A stretch of 12,963 bases of DNA, taken from positions 1 to 12,963 of the forward strand of contig JAESTE010000076.1 in the NCBI GenBank assembly GCA_016763735.1, read 5' to 3'. Origin of the DNA: Nitrospinaceae bacterium (GTDB taxonomy: Bacteria; Nitrospinota; Nitrospinia; Nitrospinales; VA-1). Made by a program: the position numbers and the translations under genes. Each line of letters starts with the position of its first letter. Position 1 is the first letter of the stretch. The notes beneath the pieces are model-generated. The model was not told where the DNA came from and ran no database searches. It saw only the letters and a program-made list of their open reading frames with translations. This document shows, piece after piece, positions 1-7,682 of this stretch.

Positions 1-76
1 AAATAAATGTTTATTTTTTTAACAGAGCCTAAACAGCCCTTTCATAACCTTTTATATAAGACAACTTATCCCCTTT

Positions 77-113
77 TAAAGGCCTATGTCAAGACAAAAG
101 GCCTTTATTTTTT
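77..113 (+). terminator. Intrinsic terminator of an upstream + strand gene outside the window
   Basis: An 8-bp stem (77-84 TAAAGGCC with 100-107 GGCCTTTA) closes a 15-nt loop and is followed by six T residues at 108-113. This is the classic rho-independent form on the + strand. No + strand gene lies between 1 and 77, so the unit it ends starts to the left of the window. On the - strand the stem is not followed by a T run, so it is at best a weak stop for the TPR gene that converges on it. Bases 1-20 also hold an A/T-only inverted repeat (AAATAAA, TTTATTT), which I would not call a terminator by itself. Confidence 0.7.
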
Positions 114-217
114 GAGAGTTACGCTTCAATAATTTTACGGGATAATCCTTATTTTATACTTTTTGCCTCAGCAACACCAGAGTTTTCACACTCCCTGAGA
201 GGCTCCTCCTGGCGCAA

Positions 218-2818
218 TTACCTCTTATCGACCTCATCCTTCAATTTTTCCATAGCGCGAATCGCTTCCATGATCGGTTCCGGGTCTCCCAGGTCGCGGG
301 CAATTTCTCTGGCATCTTGCAGATACTTATCAAACTCATCAAATCGTCCAACAAGTATTTGCATTCTGGCCACGGTCATATTGAACTGGATTAAACTCGA
401 CCAACTGTTGGTCTCCTTGAAACATATCGCCGCCTGCGTAAAATATTTTTCTGCATCATCATATTTTGCATCTTTAAACTTAAGATTGCCCAAATACGTC
501 AAGTCTTGACCTGCCCCTTTCGGGTCATTCACCTCTTGAGTCAGTTTCAGGGCCTTTAAATATAGCTCTTCGGCTTCTTTTCTTTTTCCATTGCTGAATG
601 CCAGGTTACCGAGATTTCGGTGATCTTCAGCGAATTCTTTTTTGTCATTCAGCTTGTTCGAAATCTCAAATGATCTCTGAAAATTCTCGCTGGCTTTTTC
701 TCGGTACCCTCTTTCCATATTAAACTTTCCAAGACTTCTAAGATCCGCACAAATCTCCCTTGGGTCGTTGATCTTTTCAGATGTCTCGAGAGCCTTATGA
801 TAAAACTTATCCTGATTGGCTCTTTCCTTCATCTCAATATATATTTTCGTCAACACCCGACTGTCCGACAAAGTATTGCGGTTATCTTTAATTTCCTCTG
901 CAATAGCAAAAGATTTCAGCGCATATTTCTCCGCATTTTTCCAATCTTCCTTTTGCAAATAAAGGTTGTACTGGTTCCGGTTATCTTCTGCCATTTCGGG
1001 TTTATTATCCGCGTCGGTGTTCAATTTCAACGCTTCCAGATAATTTTTCTCTGCACCCGCCCAGTCTTTTTTCTGCAAACTAATATTGCCAAGATTTCGA
1101 TAATCTGCAACAAGGCCATTAATATTGTTGGCGTCCGTATTGATCTTCAAAGATTTGCCCACCAGTTTTTCAGCCTTCTCAATCTTCCCCGCCAAAATCA
1201 AAATATTCAGGTAACCCGCATATAAATCTTTGAGACCACTCTTGTCACTCGACTCTTCTTTGATCTTGATTGCTTTGGAATAGTTTTCTTCAGCTCCCTT
1301 AAAATCTTCCATTTCCATCAAAATACTTCCCAGGTTGCCGTAGGCTCCACCAAGAGCTTGCTTATCCTCTGACTTTTCGTGAAGAGCAATGGTATCTTTC
1401 GCCACGTTGGCGGCCTCTTCCCAATCATTAGACATGAACAAAACGTTTCCCAAATCATTCAACAACATCAGTTTGAGCTTCGGGTCTTTTTCAGCTTCCG
1501 GCTTTTTTAATCCTTCTCGAAGAGCCTGTTTGCGATGTTCTAGATATTTCGGCTGCGAGAAAATGAACATCAGTTTGCCCTGTACTTCCTGAACACTTTT
1601 CTGTTCCTTCATCTCTTCATAAAGGTCACTGGCACGCATGAAATTATCTTCCGCCTTATCGAACTCTTCTTTTTTAATATATACATCTCCCAATGATTCG
1701 CATTGCTGGGCAATACCCGGACGGTTTTCATTCTTCTCCATCAACTCTAAAGACCGTAAATACTGCTCCTCAGCCGCATCCCAGTTTTTCTGCAAACCAC
1801 GAACATTACCCAAGTTGGCATAACCACGTGCCTCACCCAGTGCATCGCCAAGTTCCTGCATGGTTTTGAGAGATTTTTCGAAATTTTCCCATGCCAATTC
1901 GAGTTGGTTTTTATTGAGATAAATATTTCCCAGACTACCTAGAAGGTAAGAATTTCGGCGTTTATCAGAATCGCCTATTGCCTCCAGTGCTTTTTTAAAA
2001 TAAGTTTCGGCTTCATCTACTTTTTCCGGTTGCCCTTCAGATGCCATCTGCAAATAAATACCCGCTAAATTTGCATAACACACGCCAGCCGAGGCTTTAT
2101 CTTCGATCTCTTCTAAAAGAGCCGTGGTTTTCTGGATGGTTTCGACCACCTTGTCCATACGCTTCCACTGGAAATAGATTTCTTCCAGTTCCTGCAATTT
2201 GGTAATGGCTTTGGTCTTTTGTCCGGTAGAGATGAGAGAATCAACATTAGCAAGTAGTCCTTCTTCATTTTTCTTTAAATAGAGAGGGGATTTTTTAATC
2301 GTCTCAACGCGGTCTTCCAGTTGTTTGATTTTTCTTTCATCCTGTTTGGCGGTAGACATAAACTCTTTTGCCTTCTGGTAATACTCGATAGCCTTTTCTG
2401 CTTCTTCTTTTTTCAAAAAGATATTGCCAAGATACTCGCTGTAGATGCCCTGCCCCAACGGATCGTTAGCCTCAATCATAATCTGCATGGCTTTTTGATA
2501 ATTTTCTTCTGCCTTATCAAAACTACCCTGATAAAAATAAACACTGCCGAGATTACCCAATGAGCTTTCAATGCCCTTGGCATCCTTTAGCTTTTCCATA
2601 AACGTCAGAGAGCGGGAATAGAAGCCTTCGGCTTTATCAAATTGCTTGCTCTGAAAACAAATATTGCCCAGGTTGCCCAGCACATAAGCCTGACCGCTGT
2701 CGTCGCCCTCTTTTTCCATTTCTTTCAAAGCTTCGAGGAAATTGGACTCCGCTTCTTGAATATTGTTCTTCTGTAAACTCTCATAACCGAGTTTTTCTAA
2801 TTTTCTACCTTCGCTCAT
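218..2818 (-). CDS. Large tetratricopeptide-repeat (TPR) protein, 866 aa
   Basis: Almost the whole protein is about 20 TPR-like helix pairs, period near 40 residues. They recur as a LGNL/LGNI core in helix A and an A-E-x-x-Y/F-x-x-A/S-L/I pattern in helix B (for example FDKAEENYQKAMQI, WAGAEKNYLEALKL). The 40-residue period is that of the Rapsyn/LGN/kinesin-light-chain style rather than canonical 34-residue TPR. I see no signal peptide, membrane segment or catalytic domain, so a cytoplasmic scaffold or interaction protein is the likely role; the partner is unknown. The frame stays open upstream to 2974, but the start at 2818 is chosen because it has an SD (AGAGG about 6 nt upstream) and because the longer start would lie in the -35 box of the gene's own promoter. 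A less regular, charged stretch falls after repeat 4. It is transcribed divergently from the 3123 gene. No clear terminator follows its stop. Confidence 0.85.
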   Translation of the reverse strand: MSEGRKLEKLGYESLQKNNIQEAESNFLEALKEMEKEGDDSGQAYVLGNLGNICFQSKQFDKAEGFYSRSLTFMEKLKDAKGIESSLGNLGSVYFYQGSFDKAEENYQKAMQIMIEANDPLGQGIYSEYLGNIFLKKEEAEKAIEYYQKAKEFMSTAKQDERKIKQLEDRVETIKKSPLYLKKNEEGLLANVDSLISTGQKTKAITKLQELEEIYFQWKRMDKVVETIQKTTALLEEIEDKASAGVCYANLAGIYLQMASEGQPEKVDEAETYFKKALEAIGDSDKRRNSYLLGSLGNIYLNKNQLELAWENFEKSLKTMQELGDALGEARGYANLGNVRGLQKNWDAAEEQYLRSLELMEKNENRPGIAQQCESLGDVYIKKEEFDKAEDNFMRASDLYEEMKEQKSVQEVQGKLMFIFSQPKYLEHRKQALREGLKKPEAEKDPKLKLMLLNDLGNVLFMSNDWEEAANVAKDTIALHEKSEDKQALGGAYGNLGSILMEMEDFKGAEENYSKAIKIKEESSDKSGLKDLYAGYLNILILAGKIEKAEKLVGKSLKINTDANNINGLVADYRNLGNISLQKKDWAGAEKNYLEALKLNTDADNKPEMAEDNRNQYNLYLQKEDWKNAEKYALKSFAIAEEIKDNRNTLSDSRVLTKIYIEMKERANQDKFYHKALETSEKINDPREICADLRSLGKFNMERGYREKASENFQRSFEISNKLNDKKEFAEDHRNLGNLAFSNGKRKEAEELYLKALKLTQEVNDPKGAGQDLTYLGNLKFKDAKYDDAEKYFTQAAICFKETNSWSSLIQFNMTVARMQILVGRFDEFDKYLQDAREIARDLGDPEPIMEAIRAMEKLKDEVDKR

Positions 2819-2945
2819 ATCCTGCCTCTTAAAAAATTTTAATACTTCTATTTTATGCCGCAAACAAAGAGCTACCCGAGACCAAAGAATGACCTCACCA
2901 CTAACTAAGTATTTCCAGCTTAATGAGTTGTTTTGATTAAACTGA

Positions 2946-2974
2946 ATTATAAAGTTCTCTGAGGCCGCTGTCAA
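2946..2974 (-). promoter_or_regulatory. Sigma70-type promoter of the TPR gene
   Basis: Read on the - strand, TTGACA (2974-2969) is separated by exactly 17 nt from TATAAT (2951-2946). Both hexamers are perfect consensus. Transcription should start near 2939, giving a leader of about 120 nt before the ATG at 2818. Confidence 0.75.
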
Positions 2975-3036
2975 TCATTGCCCCATTAATGAAAAGCCCT
3001 GTTTTTAAGCTATTTCGCAAAGAAACTCCACACTGG

Positions 3037-3066
3037 TTGACAGACTGGAATACAGCTAACTATAAT
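3037..3066 (+). promoter_or_regulatory. Sigma70-type promoter of the 646-aa gene
   Basis: TTGACA (3037-3042) and TATAAT (3061-3066) are both perfect consensus, spaced 18 nt. The expected transcription start is near 3073, about 50 nt before the GTG at 3123. The -35 boxes of this promoter and of the opposite TPR promoter lie 62 bp apart, so the 304-base gap between the genes is a back-to-back divergent control region. I see no convincing operator between them. Confidence 0.75.
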
Positions 3067-3122
3067 CACTGTCTCCTTTGAGAGAATTCACCCAACAGAA
3101 CAAAATTTAAAAGGAACAAGTT

Positions 3123-5063
3123 GTGACAAAAGTTGAAAAAATCATCCAAGCATTGACCCGGGAAGGGTCACTTATATTCGCCGATAACCTGTCTTACGCG
3201 ACAGATTTAGAAAAGAGTGTTCCCAACCTGAAAACACAGGAAAAAGACGGTTGCGAGATATGGTTTGAAAACGATGCGCCCACTATCGCAAATACCCGCG
3301 TTAAGATATCCCCAACCCAGCATATTGCCTTCTATAACAAAGAAGGTCGACGTTTTCTGTGCACCGACCCCGAGGGCACTCCGCTACACGAAGCGTTGTG
3401 GACTCAGGAGGATGGCAAAACACAGCTAGCCCTCGCCCGCATGCAACTCGACTGCAAACAATGGGTGGGCATTAAACCACGCACTAAAACCTTTTCGACG
3501 CAAATCGACATCAGCACCCATGATGGCTGGGAAAAAATGAAACTGGACGACCTCCGTGAAAAAGCCGCAGAGGCCTGGCGCGTACCTGCATCTGAAATAA
3601 AATATTTTTATGATGACAAACATATGGTGCATCAGGGTGAAGGTAAATACGATATCCGGCTCACTAAAGACGGACTTTATGCATTGCCCGATGGCACGTT
3701 CGACAAAGCTGTTTTCATCAGTTTCATGTTTCAGGTCAACTGGGCCAAACTCGACTTGATCCCCGTGGTGGAACTCTTTCAATCCACATTGCCGGGAACC
3801 GGTGGCGCTGTCTTCGAATTTATTTGGGGGATTTTCAACGACCAGTCGCGGGAAGAAGAGTTGCCGCCTCTGCGATACCGGGGCCTGCCAACCTACCCTT
3901 CCAAGGAAGCGTTTAATATTTTCTCGGCTTTCTTCGAACCCAAAGCCCCCGAAGGAAAGAACATCCTAAAAGTTTTCATGGACCCACATACATCGCACGA
4001 AATCACCTGGACACCGCAAGAGCACCCACCCGTGCGTTACTTCAGTGACCAGCAACAAATCGCACTCACCGCACAAGGCGGATTCCTCTATAAAGTCACG
4101 GTGTTCGATGACCCTATTTCTTTTCCATTCACCAACTGCAGCGGCGGGAGAATACCCCCTCTCGAACGCGAAGTGCGGATAAGCAATCAATCGTTCACTC
4201 TGCTCAAAGGGGAAGAGGGACGGGAAATTCTTTTCGAAGAAGACTGGGGATTAAAACCAGAAGTTTATTCCAAGACATCTCCGACAAAATATCCCTTCAC
4301 GTGGGAATGGTTTTTTAACGGTGAAACACCAAACATTGATCCCGTGAAATCCTTATACACCGTCCCCTTCTATCCAGAAGGACAGACGGATATCGAGGAA
4401 TCCTCCACACAACCGATGGTACTTGATCAGATTTTTCACTATATGGAAATGGCTCCGGGAATGGCAACAAAGCTGGAAGAAATCGATAAGGTTCTCATTC
4501 ACACTTTCGACACCGTTCTTGCCGGTTGTATCGATAGCTCGAAAGATCGGGAATACACCGTGCTCTACAGCGACCCGGAGTTCGCACAGAAAAACGCACA
4601 ACTATTATGGAACCACGCCGTCTCAAAGAACCAGTTGAGCAATCTCGAAAAAGTTTCGTTTCTGAAAGAAGCAGATCATATCGTCGACTCGTACAGCCAG
4701 AAATATGGGCTGATCTTTAAATGGATTCCGTTCATGTACCATCAGGATAGAGAAGCCTGCGAAAGCATGTTGACTTCCCTGTCTCAGGCACTGGAGCCAG
4801 AAGGGTTCCTCTTCCTCGTTGGGCCACGCCAGTTGCAGGGGCTGTTCGATCATTACAAACTCGATGCGTTGTATAGCGATCCCATTTACAATATGCCGTC
4901 CTTCCGCCAGCATCTAAAAATGTGCCCGGAAAATCAGGTCAATCCCGATCTATGTGTGTTTCTCGCCCAGAAAAAAGGCGAAGAAAAGAAAGCCGAACCC
5001 ATCGCCACAACGGAAGAAGCCTTCGACGGCACCATCCCACAAATGCGCGGCTTCCAACGGTAA
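3123..5063 (+). CDS. Protein of unknown function, 646 aa, with a methyltransferase-like C-terminal region
   Basis: Not recognised with certainty. The GTG start has a good SD (AAGGA at 3111-3115, 7 nt away) and a consensus promoter upstream. No signal peptide or long hydrophobic helix is seen, so it is probably cytoplasmic. The first 430 residues are rich in aromatics and Pro and look globular (for example PPLRYRGLPTYPSKEAF near 248-264), but match no family I can name. From about 455 to 570 the order of elements recalls the second half of a class I SAM-dependent methyltransferase: a strand ending in YSDPEF (482-487), NLEKVSFLKEA (507-517), YGLIFKW (528-534), then LEPEGFLFLVGP (557-568). The expected glycine-rich SAM loop is not present: the corresponding stretch reads HTFDTVLAGCIDSS. 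It may therefore be a degenerate or non-catalytic methyltransferase fold. The fold call is inference; the reading frame itself is solid. Confidence 0.8.
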   Translation: MTKVEKIIQALTREGSLIFADNLSYATDLEKSVPNLKTQEKDGCEIWFENDAPTIANTRVKISPTQHIAFYNKEGRRFLCTDPEGTPLHEALWTQEDGKTQLALARMQLDCKQWVGIKPRTKTFSTQIDISTHDGWEKMKLDDLREKAAEAWRVPASEIKYFYDDKHMVHQGEGKYDIRLTKDGLYALPDGTFDKAVFISFMFQVNWAKLDLIPVVELFQSTLPGTGGAVFEFIWGIFNDQSREEELPPLRYRGLPTYPSKEAFNIFSAFFEPKAPEGKNILKVFMDPHTSHEITWTPQEHPPVRYFSDQQQIALTAQGGFLYKVTVFDDPISFPFTNCSGGRIPPLEREVRISNQSFTLLKGEEGREILFEEDWGLKPEVYSKTSPTKYPFTWEWFFNGETPNIDPVKSLYTVPFYPEGQTDIEESSTQPMVLDQIFHYMEMAPGMATKLEEIDKVLIHTFDTVLAGCIDSSKDREYTVLYSDPEFAQKNAQLLWNHAVSKNQLSNLEKVSFLKEADHIVDSYSQKYGLIFKWIPFMYHQDREACESMLTSLSQALEPEGFLFLVGPRQLQGLFDHYKLDALYSDPIYNMPSFRQHLKMCPENQVNPDLCVFLAQKKGEEKKAEPIATTEEAFDGTIPQMRGFQR

Positions 5064-5129
5064 GGGCACCGTGGCCTACTCTGCATTACCCATCAAGCCG
5101 ACGGAACACTCAAGCGCAATACTTTTATA

Positions 5130-5276
5130 ACTTCCCCCTGATAAGGGGGATAGAGGGGGTTGCCGTCACTACGAACATAGTGAAGCCATACTAATTAATC
5201 AGAACCTTCGTACCCCGAATTGGGGTAAATCCAGAAGACCCTGGATCGCCACGCCGCTTCTCGGCTCGCGATGACA
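5130..5276. repeat. Intergenic REP/MITE-like palindromic region
   Basis: The spacer after the 646-aa gene contains four inverted repeats: TCCCCCT/AGGGGGA with a GATA loop (5133-5150), TCACTA/TAGTGA (5166-5183), TACCCC/GGGGTA (5211-5227) and CCAG/CTGG (5231-5244). The block opening GTCACTACGAAC (5166 on) and the block closing GGCTCGCGATGAC (5263-5275) are oppositely oriented, degenerate forms of one motif. That motif resembles the GTCATTGCGAG...GAAGC type dispersed repeats I know from many bacterial intergenic regions. None of these hairpins has a T tract, so the region is repeat DNA that may also act as an mRNA 3' end, not a standard terminator. The rest of 5064-5439 shows no gene. Confidence 0.5.
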
Positions 5277-5298
5277 AAAAAGAAGTAAAAGCTATAAT
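5271..5298 (+). promoter_or_regulatory. Possible promoter upstream of the small ORF at 5440
   Basis: ATGACA (5271-5276, five of six matches to TTGACA) lies 16 nt before a perfect TATAAT (5293-5298). It would give a leader of about 135 nt to the TTG start at 5440. The -35 box overlaps the end of the REP-like block, so it could also be chance. Confidence 0.35.
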
Positions 5299-5439
5299 CA
5301 AACGTTTTTAAAGCCACGATCTTCCCGGCTTAAACAGCGACCAAACCTCGGTCTACCCTTTGCAGAGAAAGAAGGTTAGGAATCGTATTGGAAATGCCCG
5401 ATAAAAAATCTAAAATTTCGTCATACTCAAAGGAAAGAT

Positions 5440-5613
5440 TTGGTCACAAAAAAGAAAGTTTACTATGTTGAACCCCCTAAATCCCATCGAACAAGACGTA
5501 TTCAATTGTTCGAGTTATCAGGGGACTTTAAAACAACTTATATCCAGAAGCTTGAGGGTAATCGTTTCGCCAAAAAGGGTACCGACCTATTGGCCGCCGC
5601 GCCTCGCGGCTAG
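5440..5613 (+). CDS. Candidate small basic protein, 57 aa, TTG start
   Basis: A short frame that is easy to miss because it starts at TTG. AAAGGA (5429-5434) lies 5 nt before the TTG at 5440, a textbook SD. The product begins MVTKKKVYYVEPPKSHR, is basic and hydrophilic, and ends GTDLLAAAPRG; it has no membrane segment and no cysteine. Its TAG stop at 5611-5613 shares the palindrome CTAG with the TAG stop of the convergent radical SAM gene. A possible promoter lies at 5271-5298. Against it: the frame is short, an overlapping ATG frame (5465-5659) also exists, and codons about 34-47 fall in a segment that recurs near the window end (12871-12908), where no long gene is present. It may be a real small gene, or an accidental frame across repeat DNA. 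Function unknown. Confidence 0.33.
   Translation: MVTKKKVYYVEPPKSHRTRRIQLFELSGDFKTTYIQKLEGNRFAKKGTDLLAAAPRG
5541..5578 (+). repeat. Dispersed repeat, copy 1
   Basis: The 18 bases 5541-5558 (TATCCAGAAGCTTGAGGG) recur exactly on the - strand at 12908-12891. Similarity continues over the next 20 bases with 14 matches, giving 32 of 38 in total. This copy falls inside the candidate 57-aa frame. Confidence 0.5.
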
Positions 5614-7421
5614 AGCATTACTTCGGTTTCGAGGTGATGTGCTTCGGGGTTGTTTTTAACGTAGAGTTGCGGCAAGTCGCTGGTACCGAACTTGGTGATA
5701 TAGAGGAACACATGTTCACGGGCGTTGATGCGCATTGCCCAGGGATTAAAATCTTCCTGATAGAATTTTTCGTAACGCTGCATCGCTTCTTCAGTCGTCT
5801 GTCCAGATTCTGGAGTGTAGTAATAGTCCAACGCCAAGTCGTGTTCGGGATTGACCTTCACATCGATTTTAAATTCATCCTTTGCAAACATCACCGGTGC
5901 GTTTTTATAGAGAACAAAGAAATACATCTCGACGGACGGAATGCGGTGCTGATTTTCAATGAGAAAATTTCGCGTATCTTCGGCTTCGGCTTCGGTTTCG
6001 CTGGGGAACCCGTAAAAACACATGACATGACTCCATATACCCACCCGTTTTGCTTGCTCGAGGTTGATCTTGGCGGCTTCGATGTCGGTATCTTTCTTAA
6101 CCAGCTTGATGATGCGTTCGTTGGCCGATTCCAGCCCGAAATAAAGTGACCGACAGCCGGCTTTATGAGCCATGTCCCAGGTTTCCGGTTCCAGCAATTG
6201 CGATTCGAAGCGAATGAGCGTTGTCCAATAGATATCGAGTTCACGTTCGACCATCATCGGCGGCAACTTGAGGAACAGCGCCGGAGGGAACGACTCGTCG
6301 GTGAACATAAAATGTTTGGTGTTGAGTTTATTTTTCAGGTATTCGAGCTCCTCAACGATCTGCTCAGCATGCTTCGCTCTAAACTGATCGATATAACCGG
6401 CACCATGATCGCAGAAGGTACACTTTCCCCAATAACATCCTCTTGTACCGAGATAGGGCACCAGTTTTACCGGTGAGAAATATTTCTCCCACGGCATGCC
6501 ATCGAAATCGGGTGGCGGCAATTGATCTACTCGCTCCTGATAGGTTTCGTTGACATGTACCTGACCTTCTTCATCTTTATATATGAGATTCGAAACTTCT
6601 GATAATTTGCGTTTGCCTGACAACGCTTCCACCAACCAGACCAATGAGTGCTCGCCTTCGTAAGTGATCATTGAATCGAAGACTTTGCCGAAAAAATGCG
6701 GCAATTTAGCAAACTCGTCTTTCAATCGGGTGATGATATTTCCACCCACGGTGACATGAATATCGGGATAAGCTTCTTTAATCAATGTAGCAAATGTGAT
6801 CCCCGCCATAAGTTGTACTGGCGTGCCTATTGAAATACCCACCACTCCCGGCTTTTCTTTTTTGATGGACCGTAAAACCAATTGGCGGCAGATGTCGGCG
6901 TAGACATTGACCGTATTGTCGAAGGGGACTTTCAGCAAATCTTCCGAAATCCAGGGACGGTAAACATTGAGGTTACTCTCGATCGGATAAAACTGGATGC
7001 TCGCCGGGAAATAGGCAACAGAGATATATTCCATCACCTCTCGAAAAGCGTTGAGCGCCCATTCGGCTTTTTCTACTTCATAAAACTCTTCACTACGCAT
7101 GATGATCTTTGCGCGGGTCACTTTATTAATATGGTGGTCGAGGTCTATCCTCTGATAGTCGTCGAGCACCTGCTTTATTTCGACGTCTTCTGGACTGAGA
7201 GGATCCCGTTGATTCTTGAGAGCTTTGAAGCGATCCTGAATCTTTCCTTTTATAAACAGCAGGAATCCGGGTGTGAAGAAATGGTCGAACATCTCGACAT
7301 TGATGTCTTTGAGAACGGTTTCGATGTTGTTTTGCCGCAATACTGCCGCGAGACTGGGCAATGCCAGATAAGGGGCCGTCGGCACCCACTCCGGTGGAAA
7401 TATCAACATTACTTTTTTCAT
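5610..7421 (-). CDS. Cobalamin-binding-domain radical SAM protein, 603 aa
   Basis: N-terminal residues about 1-245 form a B12-binding-like Rossmann domain: MKKVMLIFPPEW, then PYLALPSLAAVLRQNN, and later PGVVGISIGTPVQ and DIHVTVGG. A helical insert (about 45-180) interrupts it. The radical SAM core follows (about 320-535). Its cluster motif GCYWGKCTFC places cysteines at 329, 334 and 337, a C-x4-C-x2-C spacing instead of the usual C-x3-C-x2-C. FGLESANERIIKLVKK (428-443) and FYGFPSETEAEAE (469-481) are typical later core motifs. Such proteins use a [4Fe-4S] cluster, SAM and often cobalamin for methyl transfer or rearrangement; the substrate here is unknown. The start at 7421 has an SD (GAGGAA) just upstream; an in-frame ATG at 7448 adds nine residues. 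No partner gene lies on the same strand, so it appears monocistronic. Its stop overlaps the convergent small ORF by four bases. Confidence 0.85.
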   Translation of the reverse strand: MKKVMLIFPPEWVPTAPYLALPSLAAVLRQNNIETVLKDINVEMFDHFFTPGFLLFIKGKIQDRFKALKNQRDPLSPEDVEIKQVLDDYQRIDLDHHINKVTRAKIIMRSEEFYEVEKAEWALNAFREVMEYISVAYFPASIQFYPIESNLNVYRPWISEDLLKVPFDNTVNVYADICRQLVLRSIKKEKPGVVGISIGTPVQLMAGITFATLIKEAYPDIHVTVGGNIITRLKDEFAKLPHFFGKVFDSMITYEGEHSLVWLVEALSGKRKLSEVSNLIYKDEEGQVHVNETYQERVDQLPPPDFDGMPWEKYFSPVKLVPYLGTRGCYWGKCTFCDHGAGYIDQFRAKHAEQIVEELEYLKNKLNTKHFMFTDESFPPALFLKLPPMMVERELDIYWTTLIRFESQLLEPETWDMAHKAGCRSLYFGLESANERIIKLVKKDTDIEAAKINLEQAKRVGIWSHVMCFYGFPSETEAEAEDTRNFLIENQHRIPSVEMYFFVLYKNAPVMFAKDEFKIDVKVNPEHDLALDYYYTPESGQTTEEAMQRYEKFYQEDFNPWAMRINAREHVFLYITKFGTSDLPQLYVKNNPEAHHLETEVML

Positions 7422-7492
7422 ATATTCCTCAAATCCACGCTCATTCAATGGATCGCTATGGTATCATAATTTGATTCCAGACTTTAGATTGC

Positions 7493-7528
7493 GTACTTCG
7501 AGAAACACACACTTTTTCTCTGAAGTAC
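7493..7528. promoter_or_regulatory. Long imperfect hairpin in the divergent spacer
   Basis: GTACTTC + GAGAAA (7493-7505) pairs with TTTCTC + GAAGTAC (7515-7520 and 7522-7528), with one bulged T and a 9-nt loop: 13 bp in all. It lies between the divergent radical SAM and 166-aa genes. Neither side carries a T tract directly after the stem, so it is not an obvious terminator. If radical SAM transcription begins upstream of it, it would fold in that gene's leader. Confidence 0.45.
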
Positions 7529-7573
7529 TAAACCTCTTTAAAGTTTTTGGAATCTCATAAGTTAATGCTAACA

Positions 7574-7587
7574 TATTGGCACCAATA
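7574..7587. promoter_or_regulatory. Perfect 14-bp palindrome, possible operator
   Basis: TATTGG-CA-CCAATA has perfect 6-bp arms and lies 96 bases before the 7683 start. A weak promoter-like pair (TTGGAA at 7547-7552, TAACAT at 7569-7574, 16-nt spacing) abuts it, so it sits where a repressor could block initiation. A second, wider inverted repeat (GCCGGG 7614-7619 with CCCGGC 7648-7653) follows. No regulator is encoded here to pair with it. Confidence 0.3.
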
Positions 7588-7682
7588 CCTTCAAAATCCA
7601 AATTTAACAGTGTGCCGGGTTTTCCCCTGTAGGCTCAATGGATTATGCCCGGCCTTATAGTAAATGGAGCAAGAAAAGAGTT

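Noticed and set aside
5465..5659. 64-aa ATG frame on the + strand overlapping the end of the radical SAM gene
   Set aside because: It has no good SD, runs antisense into the radical SAM coding region, and the alternative TTG frame at 5440 has a much better ribosome site.
6882..7469. 195-aa + strand frame opposite the radical SAM N-terminus
   Set aside because: Antisense shadow of a confidently identified gene on the other strand.
7576..7592. Sigma54-like TTGGCAC element
   Set aside because: The GG is present but the GC expected 10 bases later is CT, so the -12 element is missing.
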